From JBIOHP01 sp044449065 (GTDB lineage: Bacteria; Bacteroidota; Ignavibacteria; UBA10030; SZUA-254), in contig JBIOHP010000016.1 in NCBI GenBank assembly GCA_044449065.1, positions 14,467 through 78,466 of the forward strand: 64,000 nt of DNA. Direction: 5' to 3'. The translations under genes were made by a program, and so were the position numbers. The notes under the pieces were generated by a model. That model was given only the letters and a program-made list of their open reading frames with translations, did no database searches and was not told the origin of the DNA. Positions within the stretch are counted from its first letter, which is position 1. Every line of letters begins with the position of its first letter. Shown piece by piece: positions 27,574-35,917 of the stretch.

Positions 27574-27894
27574 AAAGGTTTTGCCGAAGGTATCTCTTTG
27601 GAAACAATAACAAAATATATCACAAGAATTGAAAGGTTACAATCAAACAAAACCCAATGCTGTAAAAAAATTGCTAATAATAAAATCATAATCAGTAAAT
27701 CATTAATCACAAATTCGTTATACCTCCGAGCAAGGATAACGGATATACAATTAACAAAATCAATAACAATCAATTAAGGAGCACAACAAATGAAAACGAA
27801 TGAAATATGCCTCAATGAGGAAAAAATAAAAAATAATGAGCAAATGAAGCAATTAAACAATGAAACCCTAAAAACCTTAAAAAGGAGCTATACA

Positions 27895-29997
27895 ATGAAA
27901 TCTATACTGTCATCTATAAACATGGTTCTTCTAATCTTGTTTATCATACTTGTCGCGGCTGCTGCGGCATTCAGTCAAAACGTCGTTCTCACCGGTAACG
28001 CGACAGTTAGCGGCAGTGGAACACTTAAAGTTGCCGGTAATCTTGATAATACGGGTGTACCCGCAGCCACCACGGTTCACGGCGAGGTCCAACTCACCGG
28101 CACGGGTACACAATCCATTGGAACCTCAGGTAACGGTGCATTAAGCGTCGATTCTTTGCGGATGGATTCCACGGGAACCAAGACGATGAACGTTCATTTG
28201 TCGGTTAATAAGAACTTCAAATTGAACAATGGCACGCTCACAGTTAACAGTAAAAAATTGATGATTGATGGACTGGCGAGCCATACCGGCGGAACGCTTA
28301 GCGCGAACAGCGGCACCGACTCGGTGTTTTATGATGCCGCTTCCGGCACATCGCATATTATTGATGGGACTTACAAAGCGCTTACCATCAGCGGCGCCGC
28401 GACAAAAGACCTCACCGGCGTAGTAAATACATCCGGCGCAATGGCGCATTCAGGCGGCGCGTTGACAATCAATCACACTTTTAATGCAAATGCCGCTTAT
28501 GCATTCGGAACGATTGCGAATATCCTTGGCGGCGATACACTCAATCTCTCCACAACCGGCGGAGGGATCAATACATTGACGGATAATAACGGTTTGATAA
28601 TTAATGGCACCGGAACAATGGGCATTACCACGATAACGAATAATCATGGCGCTATCACAGCCGCAGCAAATAATGGAGTCATGAGTTTTAATACGATCAC
28701 AGCAAACAACGGTTCGATAACCGGCGGCATAGGCGCAGTGAACTTTAATAATGGCTTCACAAACAATGGTAAAATCACTGGCGGCGGCGGCTTAGTTACC
28801 TTTTTTGGCTCTCTGAATCATAACGCCGATACGATCACTGCCGGTACCGGCGGTGTTATGTTCGATTCGACTGCAACGTTACGCGGTGGGACCATTCTCT
28901 CAACAGCGTCTACAAAGGCGCTCACGTTTGCGACTAATCTATCAGTAAAAACCGGAACATTCGCATTGACCAATAACGGCGCCGCAAGTGTTACTGGCAG
29001 CGTGACGGACAGCGCTGGAACATTGAGTTTCTCAGCTCCCTCCACAATGACGTACGGAGGTATAGCGCAGACGATAGCCCCCGCAAGTTATGGTAATCTA
29101 ATGTTAAATGGTTCCGGTGCGGATACGGTCAGAGGCGCAGTCACAGTTCAGGATAGCATCCGGTTGAACCAGGATCTCGTCATGGCGACCACATCGGATT
29201 CGGTTATTCTCGCTTCTACCGTGGGTAATAACGTATCAGGACCCAGACAGATGATCGGTAAAGTGAACCGTTCCAATGCATTTGTTTTAAATACGTACTA
29301 CGCATTTAACAGGGATTCCGTCGGTCTTGCTCTTGATACTAATATGACGCCGAACCTCACTATCAATATGCAACCAAACACCGATTTTACCACGCCGAAT
29401 AGTTCTGACCGTGCGAAACGGTTCTTCGGTATCACCGGTAATTATGCGACTGCAAAATTGACAGAGTTATCCTTAGTCTATGCTCAGAACGAAGTAACTC
29501 CGGGCAATGCTGATGAAATGAAATTTGGTATTCGCTCGGATGTCGCGGGAACGTGGTCAAAAGTATCAAATCCTGCCGGATATAATCGGTTAGCTGACTC
29601 AGTCGGCAATGTCGTGCTCTTAACCGGTCTATCAAGTCCGCTTGTGGGAGTCAACGAATTCGGAATTATCAAGAACGTAAAGAGCGCTATCGCTTCAACC
29701 AACTGGGCGACCGGAACAACATGGGATGACGGTTCGAAGCCAACTAATTCGGATGATGTAGAAATCAAAGGATTCGGTGTCACGGTTAATGCAGGATCGG
29801 AATTTGCTTCAAGTCTGACTGTATTTAACAACCCCGGAAGTATTTTAACGCTTAGCGGCGGTAATTTAAATGTCGGAGCCGGTGGATTTGTTATGCACGG
29901 TCAGTTAAACGTTTTGAGCAATACTCTTAGCGTTGCAGGCAGCAACCTGACCCTCGATGGTCCGGTCACGAACAACGGTACGATCGATGTCCATTAA
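27895..29997 (+). CDS. Exported beta-strand-repeat protein, array paralog B
   Basis: 700 residues from the ATG at 27895, behind AAAGGAGC. The signal peptide is 1-28 (LLILFIILVAAAAAFSQ). Mature start NVVLTGNATVSGSGTLKVAG parallels the other paralogs. The order is the same as in paralog A: beta-strand repeats, the conserved IGKVNRSNAFV..YYAFNRDSV block near residue 460, LSSPLVGVNEFGI, W module NWATGTTWDDG, and tail NNGTIDVH. There is no sorting domain. An in-phase ATG at 27790 with AAGGAG could add 35 charged residues before the signal peptide; the second start is preferred because it yields a standard signal sequence. Confidence 0.82.
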   Translation: MKSILSSINMVLLILFIILVAAAAAFSQNVVLTGNATVSGSGTLKVAGNLDNTGVPAATTVHGEVQLTGTGTQSIGTSGNGALSVDSLRMDSTGTKTMNVHLSVNKNFKLNNGTLTVNSKKLMIDGLASHTGGTLSANSGTDSVFYDAASGTSHIIDGTYKALTISGAATKDLTGVVNTSGAMAHSGGALTINHTFNANAAYAFGTIANILGGDTLNLSTTGGGINTLTDNNGLIINGTGTMGITTITNNHGAITAAANNGVMSFNTITANNGSITGGIGAVNFNNGFTNNGKITGGGGLVTFFGSLNHNADTITAGTGGVMFDSTATLRGGTILSTASTKALTFATNLSVKTGTFALTNNGAASVTGSVTDSAGTLSFSAPSTMTYGGIAQTIAPASYGNLMLNGSGADTVRGAVTVQDSIRLNQDLVMATTSDSVILASTVGNNVSGPRQMIGKVNRSNAFVLNTYYAFNRDSVGLALDTNMTPNLTINMQPNTDFTTPNSSDRAKRFFGITGNYATAKLTELSLVYAQNEVTPGNADEMKFGIRSDVAGTWSKVSNPAGYNRLADSVGNVVLLTGLSSPLVGVNEFGIIKNVKSAIASTNWATGTTWDDGSKPTNSDDVEIKGFGVTVNAGSEFASSLTVFNNPGSILTLSGGNLNVGAGGFVMHGQLNVLSNTLSVAGSNLTLDGPVTNNGTIDVH

Positions 29998-30085
29998 TCG
30001 ACTAGTATCAATGACAAAACGTAAACCATGGGGTATAACCTCATGACATAGAATTATTTTTACTGGACTGATTCAAATGCGCAGG

Positions 30086-30117
30086 GATCCGGAAGGGTTT
30101 GCTCCTTTCTCCGGATC
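30086..30117 (+). promoter_or_regulatory. Hairpin with anti-ribosome-binding-site loop, copy 2
   Basis: GATCCGGA pairs with TCCGGATC, extended by AGG/CCT, around a loop with TTTGCT. GTTTGCTCCTTT is exactly complementary to AAAGGAGCAAAC before paralog A. The stem differs entirely from copies 1 and 3 while the loop is kept, as expected when the loop is the functional part. Confidence 0.55.
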
Positions 30118-30242
30118 AAGCGCACAGGTGATTCATTACAGCCGGACGGCGGATGTAACAATGCAAGGATATTAGTTCTGTGAAGAATGAGTAGTAATAT
30201 TTTCATTTGTTTTCATATGAAGTAAACGAAAAACGTCGTATT

Positions 30243-30277
30243 TCCCTGAAGATAACCTGCTCAGTTATCATCGGGGA
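30243..30277 (+). promoter_or_regulatory. Long hairpin in spacer B-C
   Basis: TCCCTGAAGATAAC pairs with GTTATCATCGGGGA (one mismatch, one G-T pair) around loop CTGCTCA. The loop shares GCTC with the other spacer hairpins but is not complementary to AAGGAG. Confidence 0.45.
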
Positions 30278-30605
30278 TGGCGACACAAAGCAAGATAAGT
30301 AGTGGATGTAAAGATTTCAGTGCTTCTTTAATCTTTATCATCCACCGTAAGATACGAAATTGAATGAATGTAAGGTTAAACAAAGTGAAGGGATAAAAGA
30401 TAAAAGGAATTAGATAGCATAAGAACAAAATATCGACAACTATTGAAAGAATTTGGCACGGCATTCCCGTTGAGTCAACTCAGCCAGAATGCATAAAAAC
30501 ATTGAACAAAAAAACATATGAATTTGCATTACACAAAACATAGAGCCAGCGCTGTGGATAATGTTTACGGCGCAATACTAATTAACAATCATCAAATAAC
30601 ATTAA

Positions 30606-30615
30606 AAAGGAGCAA
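30606..30615 (+). promoter_or_regulatory. Ribosome-binding site of paralog C
   Basis: AAAGGAGCAA, with AAGGAG six bases before the ATG at 30620, decides that start over the in-phase ATG at 30518, which lacks a good site. Ten bases match the AAAGGAGCAA part of the paralog A site. Confidence 0.75.
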
Positions 30616-30619
30616 TACA

Positions 30620-32785
30620 ATGAAATCAAATACACAACACACAGGGCGAAATATGGGGATATTCATTTTCCTCTTCTCCTTGCGAGCGATGGTGTTCAGC
30701 CAGAATATCGTCATAACCGATAGCGCAAGCTTCAGCGGCGGCGGTACAATTAACGTAAAAGGCGATATAATCGATTCAGCCACAACGAATAAAACTATTA
30801 CCGGCAACACACGCTTACTCGGCACATCCGCGCAGAATATCGGAATCGGCGCCACAGGTGGAATAGGGCTTACCTTCGATAGTTTGAAGGTCGATAGCGC
30901 AAGCGTCAAAACAATGCATGTACCGGTTACGGTATCGAAACACCTCGCATTAAACGCTGGAAACCTTGTCGTCAATAATAAAACGCTGAACATCGATAGC
31001 GCTTCCACAAAAAGCAATGGAATCCTCACCGCGGATAGTGCCGCCGATATAGTTCAATATCGTGGTTCATCGGGTAGTCAGACAATTATCGATGCGACGT
31101 ATAGCACGCTTAACCTCCAAAATAGTGTGCCGATTAATATGCGCGATTCCGTTTCTGCTTCGATATTAAAACATACAGGCACGGGAGCATTGACCGTGAA
31201 TAAGAAAATGACGGTGAATACTTCCGCTTCTATAAAAACACTTGCCAATGTCACCGATTCGCTGATAGTGAAGGGCGCCTCAGATTCGATTGGTACAATA
31301 CTTGCATCTTCGGGCGTCGTGTCCAAAGCAGGAGCTGGATCGTTAAGGATATTAACGGTTGCAGGAAATAACGGCACCATCGCAACCAACAGCGGCGCAT
31401 TAGCCATAGATACACTGAATGCAAACGCCGGGATAATCAAAACACAGGGCGTCGGCGGTGTGAGCTTCACAGCCAATGCCGTCAATAGCGGAACAATCAC
31501 CGATAGTACAGGCACGGGTGGGATTACTTTCAATGCCTCATTAAATAACAACGCAGGCGGCAGGGTCACTGCGGGTAATGGCGGATCGTTAGCGTTTAAC
31601 AGCTCTATCACAAACGGGGGAACGGTCGCGGTAAACGGAAACGGGACATCCAATTTCGCCACTGGGGTTAACAATAGCGGTGGTACACTTGCTCTGGTTG
31701 CTGGTTCGGCAACATTCAATGCGAACTTTATCAATCCCGGCACGCTAAGCTTCGATTCGACCTCTCATGTTCTCTACTCCGGTACAACGGATTCTGTCGA
31801 AACCGCCACATATGGAAATCTCGTTTTGAGCGGCACAAACAACAAGGGCGCAAAAGGCAATTTGGGTATTACAGATAGTCTTATACTCGGAAGCAAGAAG
31901 CTGACGCTCGCCGGAAGCAATTCCCTGACATTATCCTCATGGAAGGGTAATAACGTCGTTAACGACACAGCCGGTGAAGTAATCGGTAAAGTCACACGAA
32001 CCAACGATTTATTTGCGAACACGTATTATGCCTTCAATAAAGATTCGGTGGGATTTGCTCTCGATTCAACCGTTACCTCGCATGATCTGGCAATCAATAT
32101 GATTCCGGGGGATAGCTTCAAAACGCCGTCTCCAAACCAAAAATATGTTAAGAGGTATTTTGGATTTACAGGCACCGTGGGCACTGCAAAGTTAAAAACA
32201 CTGGCGCTTGCGTATGCGCAGCCGGAAGTTATGCCCTCGGCTATTGAGGCGAAACTCGGCGTACGATCGGATTTAAGCAGCAACTGGCAAAAGGTTAATA
32301 ATTCCGCCGGTTATACACGAACTGTAGATTCGGTCAACAACATCGTCTTATTGCAGAATCTTGCCAGTCCGTTGGCGGGTGTCAGCGAATTTGGAATTAT
32401 TAATACAGCGTACCAGACCATAGCGGACAACCGTTCATGGACTCAGGCGTCTCCAAGCGTGTGGGATGAGGGCAGCGCTCCTTCCACGACAGATGACGCT
32501 GAAATCGACAATACCGGCATTACCATTGGTGCAGCCGGCGCTTCTGCCGCATCGCTGGTCATTAACAACGGCAAGTCGTTGGTGGTAGATAACGCGCTCA
32601 ATATTGCAAGCTCCCTTGATAACTTCGGCAGCTTGAGCGTAAATGCACCGGATACGTTGACACTTGCTTCGCTTAATCATAACAGCTCCACCGCATTGAA
32701 TAACGCTGGCACAATAACGATGTCGGGTAAATTCCGCGTCCACGGTCCGGTGAATAACACAGGCGTTATTAATGTCGGTCAATAG
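30620..32785 (+). CDS. Exported beta-strand-repeat protein, array paralog C
   Basis: 721 residues; signal peptide 1-28 (MGIFIFLFSLRAMVFSQ). Mature start NIVITDSASFSGGGTINVKG aligns with the other paralogs. Architecture is the same: repeats rich in Gly/Thr/Asn/Ser, block IGKVTRTNDLF..YYAFNKDSV near residue 455, YVKRYFGFTG, LASPLAGVSEFGI, a W module read as SWTQASPSVWDEG, and tail NTGVINVGQ. There is no sorting domain. Serine, asparagine and GGG/GNG runs suggest a repetitive beta-solenoid, but no fold can be proven by eye. Confidence 0.82.
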   Translation: MKSNTQHTGRNMGIFIFLFSLRAMVFSQNIVITDSASFSGGGTINVKGDIIDSATTNKTITGNTRLLGTSAQNIGIGATGGIGLTFDSLKVDSASVKTMHVPVTVSKHLALNAGNLVVNNKTLNIDSASTKSNGILTADSAADIVQYRGSSGSQTIIDATYSTLNLQNSVPINMRDSVSASILKHTGTGALTVNKKMTVNTSASIKTLANVTDSLIVKGASDSIGTILASSGVVSKAGAGSLRILTVAGNNGTIATNSGALAIDTLNANAGIIKTQGVGGVSFTANAVNSGTITDSTGTGGITFNASLNNNAGGRVTAGNGGSLAFNSSITNGGTVAVNGNGTSNFATGVNNSGGTLALVAGSATFNANFINPGTLSFDSTSHVLYSGTTDSVETATYGNLVLSGTNNKGAKGNLGITDSLILGSKKLTLAGSNSLTLSSWKGNNVVNDTAGEVIGKVTRTNDLFANTYYAFNKDSVGFALDSTVTSHDLAINMIPGDSFKTPSPNQKYVKRYFGFTGTVGTAKLKTLALAYAQPEVMPSAIEAKLGVRSDLSSNWQKVNNSAGYTRTVDSVNNIVLLQNLASPLAGVSEFGIINTAYQTIADNRSWTQASPSVWDEGSAPSTTDDAEIDNTGITIGAAGASAASLVINNGKSLVVDNALNIASSLDNFGSLSVNAPDTLTLASLNHNSSTALNNAGTITMSGKFRVHGPVNNTGVINVGQ

Positions 32786-33403
32786 ATCGAGGAAAGAATG
32801 CTGAACAAAATGTCCGTTTTGGAATTGTCACTCTGTGAGTGGTGCGCGATGAAGAAGTTTGCTCCTTCTTTTCTATCGCACAACAAACGAAACATTTGTC
32901 GGCAATCGTGTAATGTGAATATAGATAAACCGGTTTTTGGGTTTGTTCGCGATGTGGAGTTATATGGCTCATAATTCCGCATGGAGAACGGATTTAGCTG
33001 CGGGAAAATATATCTTCGCGATTTACTTCGAGAAGAAGGAATTGTGGAAATTGATAAGCAGAAATTTTAAAAGAAATAACGATGAAATTTAATTCATTTA
33101 AATAATAACTATGGAAAGGAAACCTATATGGCACCCGATAAAGCGCCGCCGTAAATATAGCGGTTGGTCTAAAAATATCCGGGAGTATTCCCCGAGCAGG
33201 AATATTTCCTTATGAAAATCTTTAATAAACGATGTAAATAACAACAAATATATAATGGAGCATAAATCATGAAAACATATAATAGTCAACACGATCTGAC
33301 TTATGATAAGACACTGATTATAAGTTCAGAACGGAAAAACATAAACAACACACCGGAAAATACTGGTGATACATCACAACAATACATTAAAAGGAACGAC
33401 ACA
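32786..33403. other. Spacer between paralogs C and D
   Basis: It contains the third anti-ribosome-binding-site hairpin (32842-32881), a second imperfect palindrome near 33165-33205 (AATATCC...GGAATATT enclosing GGGA/TCCC), and an in-phase leader ATG at 33269 behind GGAG, 45 codons before the preferred start of paralog D. Confidence 0.6.
32842..32881 (+). promoter_or_regulatory. Hairpin with anti-ribosome-binding-site loop, copy 3
   Basis: Outer stem GTGCG..GAT with ATCGCAC, inner stem AAGAAG with CTTCTT, loop TTTGCTC. GTTTGCTCCTT is again exactly complementary to AAGGAGCAAAC. It lies 57 bases after the stop of paralog C, the same relative place as copies 1 and 2. Confidence 0.55.
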
Positions 33404-35458
33404 ATGAAGTCAATAAAACTAAAGTATAGCGTAGCGGGGATGGGTATTGCTCTCATCCTTATGATTATTTTCAATTCAATTCCGGCGATGAGCCAGGATA
33501 TTGTCCTTGACAGTGTTTCAACATTTCACGGGACAGGAACCTATAATGTAAAAGGGAATATCGATAACAGCGCCAGCAATCGCTCTGCCGATACAATAAA
33601 AGGCCGGATCAATTTGATAGGAACCGTGCCTGAATCTCTTGGTATGCCGACAAGGGGGAAATTGGTATTTGACACACTCAATTCCGCCGGAAGCAGCACA
33701 AAGATTATGAATGTTGCTATCGCAGTGGATAGCGCCATCATACTCAGCGGTGCACCCGGCGACACACTGAGTGTTAACGGCCATACATTGAATATCTATG
33801 GCGCAGCAGCGAAGACAGGAGGAGTTCTCCATGCTAACGGCGCGACCGATACAGTTTACTACAGTGGGACATCCAGTCAAACCATCCTTGGCGCCGCATA
33901 CTCACGGCTGCTATTAACTAATAATGGAACGAAAAATCTTCAGGATACTGTGGTCGCTAAAACATTAATTCATAGCGGTGGGGCGCTCACGGTTGATAAG
34001 CAACTTTCAGTGGTTGATACTGCGAAAATCGGAAAACTTGCAAACATAACCAGTGGTACAAAATTGACTCTTGGCACCAGGTCTATGATAGATACGATCG
34101 CAGGAAACGCAGGTATTATTAATGCGGGGACGGATTCTACCTTAATCGGTCGTGCGACAAATAATGGAAAAATATTTGGTGGAAGCGGCACTATCGCATT
34201 TAATGATACATTAACTCAAAATGCCGATACTATCCATGCCGGCTCAGGTGGTATTGTCTTTAATAGCAAACCAACTATCGCCGCGAGCGCTGCCCTTGCA
34301 ACAGCCAGTGGTTTATTGAATTTTCGGACCGATATTCAAAACAACGGAATAATTTCCGTCAATGGGACAAGTAACGCTCAATTTGCAGGAAATTTCACTG
34401 CGACTGGTTCCTTAATATTTGATTCGACATCGACAGCGACATATTCAGGCGCGTCGGGAACTCAAAGTATTGCAACCGCGACGTACGGAAATTTGATATT
34501 GTCAAATTCTGATAAAACGACTCCTGATTCATTAATAGCAAAAGGCAATCTCGTTTTAAATAAAAATTTAACAATGTCGTCGGGAAAAGCTCTGATCCTG
34601 ACATCCGCTGTGAATAGAAACGTTTCGGGAACAGGCGCGGTGATTGGCTCGGTACGTCGTATCGATCCGTTCGTGAAAGATTCACTCTATACCTTTAATA
34701 GCGCGAGTGTAGGATTGGCGTTGGATTCAACAATATCCGGTGGAAATATTCAATTGACGATGTTGCCGGATTCGGATATCACAAATCATCCCAGCACTCG
34801 TTATGCGAAAAGACATTACACATTCAGCGGCTCTAATTTAGCCACTGCAAAAATACAATCAATGTCGCTCACATACGCAGACAATGAATTACAGGGTGGA
34901 GTCAATCCATACAAACTTGGCGTACGAGATTACAACGGATCCTTATGGTCTAAGGTTACAAATCCAGCCGGGAAATACGTTAGAACCGTGGATACTACGA
35001 ATCACGTAGTGTATGTCGATAGCGTATCTGCGTCGGTCGCAAGCGTTCAGGAATTTGCCTTGGTCAATGTTGCCTTCGGAACACGAGTGCCGAATAGCGC
35101 GTGGAATCTCAATGCGACATGGGATGAGGGAACTCCTCCAAGCTCAACAGATGACGCCGAAATTAATCACACCGGAATTACCGCAACCGCAGGCGATTCA
35201 GCATACAGCGTTTCTCTAACCGATAGCTCGACCAGTTTGACCGTCTCCGGCGGAGGATTATCAGTCGCTTCCACGCTGGATAATCTCGGAACCTTAAATG
35301 TGGGAACAATATCCTCCGCGGGTACCCTGAACGTTGCCTCTACTTTAACGAACAATAAAAAGGTTATCGTCAGCCCGCTCGGACATCTTGCCTTAAAAGG
35401 TAGGTTGAAGAACTATGGCGACGTTACCAACGATGGTGTTATCGATGTTGGTCAATAA
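33404..35458 (+). CDS. Exported beta-strand-repeat protein, array paralog D
   Basis: 684 residues from the ATG at 33404 behind AAAAGGAAC. Signal peptide 1-31 (GIALILMIIFNSIPAMSQ). Mature start DIVLDSVSTFHGTGTYNVKG. The same plan as paralogs A-C: repeats, block IGSVRRIDPFVKDSLYTFNS near residue 410, YAKRHYTFSG, VASVQEFALV, W module AWNLNATWDEG, tail NDGVIDVGQ. There is no sorting domain. Its ribosome-binding site lacks the GAGCAA extension found at A and C, so it would escape the proposed loop pairing. In-phase ATG at 33269 would add 45 residues; the inner start gives the regular signal peptide. Confidence 0.82.
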   Translation: MKSIKLKYSVAGMGIALILMIIFNSIPAMSQDIVLDSVSTFHGTGTYNVKGNIDNSASNRSADTIKGRINLIGTVPESLGMPTRGKLVFDTLNSAGSSTKIMNVAIAVDSAIILSGAPGDTLSVNGHTLNIYGAAAKTGGVLHANGATDTVYYSGTSSQTILGAAYSRLLLTNNGTKNLQDTVVAKTLIHSGGALTVDKQLSVVDTAKIGKLANITSGTKLTLGTRSMIDTIAGNAGIINAGTDSTLIGRATNNGKIFGGSGTIAFNDTLTQNADTIHAGSGGIVFNSKPTIAASAALATASGLLNFRTDIQNNGIISVNGTSNAQFAGNFTATGSLIFDSTSTATYSGASGTQSIATATYGNLILSNSDKTTPDSLIAKGNLVLNKNLTMSSGKALILTSAVNRNVSGTGAVIGSVRRIDPFVKDSLYTFNSASVGLALDSTISGGNIQLTMLPDSDITNHPSTRYAKRHYTFSGSNLATAKIQSMSLTYADNELQGGVNPYKLGVRDYNGSLWSKVTNPAGKYVRTVDTTNHVVYVDSVSASVASVQEFALVNVAFGTRVPNSAWNLNATWDEGTPPSSTDDAEINHTGITATAGDSAYSVSLTDSSTSLTVSGGGLSVASTLDNLGTLNVGTISSAGTLNVASTLTNNKKVIVSPLGHLALKGRLKNYGDVTNDGVIDVGQ

Positions 35459-35917
35459 TCCGATATCTCGATTTATTCCTTATCTATCTGAGATTTGGAT
35501 CTCATGTTGGATAATAAGTCGAATGTGATAATAATGATTATGAGAAAATTGATCGTTTCTTCATGAAAGCGGACGATGAAAATAGAAAATATTTTATCCG
35601 GGGTTTGCCTGAAATGTATTTGAAATGTTCCTTGGGCGTTTTCGGAAAAGTTGTTCAATGTGATGTATGGGTATATATGTTTTCATGAAACATAAAAGTA
35701 AATAAGAAATAATATATCATACAATGAACGGATTTGAAGTTCCCGCTCAGTTCTTCATTCCACACACTGTATGGTTATAAATGAAGATGCATGTTCGTCC
35801 CCTATGCTCCGGGTGCGTTCATGAATCGATAGAAAAATAATTAACGTAAGATTAATAAGTTGTTCAGTGATAGGACAATAAATTTGTATATTTTATTCAA
35901 CCTGAATAGGTGGTGAT
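35459..35917. other. Spacer between paralog D and the T9SS-domain protein
   Basis: 459 bp, AT-rich. A small perfect hairpin TGAGAT-TTGG-ATCTCA (35489-35504) lies 31 bases after the stop of paralog D. No copy of the TTTGCTCC loop was found here and no gene is supported. Confidence 0.55.

Larger units (their letters stand above)
27233..27894. other. Spacer between paralogs A and B
   Basis: It contains an RNA-type hairpin with loop TTTGCTC (27298-27316), dispersed repeat copy 2 (27529-27573), and an upstream in-phase ATG at 27790 with its own AAGGAG, opening 35 codons before the preferred start of paralog B. A 181-codon frame at 27232-27777 translates the palindromic repeat and is not accepted as a gene. 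Confidence 0.65.
29998..30619. other. Spacer between paralogs B and C
   Basis: It holds two strong hairpins (30086-30117 and 30243-30277) and an in-phase leader ATG at 30518, 34 codons before the preferred start of paralog C. No other gene is supported. Confidence 0.6.

Noticed and set aside
27232..27777. 181-codon frame after paralog A
   Set aside because: It reads through the anti-ribosome-site hairpin and palindromic repeat copy 2, has no ribosome-binding site and no domain.
27298..32881. The three TTTGCTC hairpins as ordinary Rho-independent terminators
   Set aside because: Only the third has a few T residues after the stem, copies 1 and 2 have none, and stems 1 and 3 are AT-rich; the kept loop is better explained otherwise.
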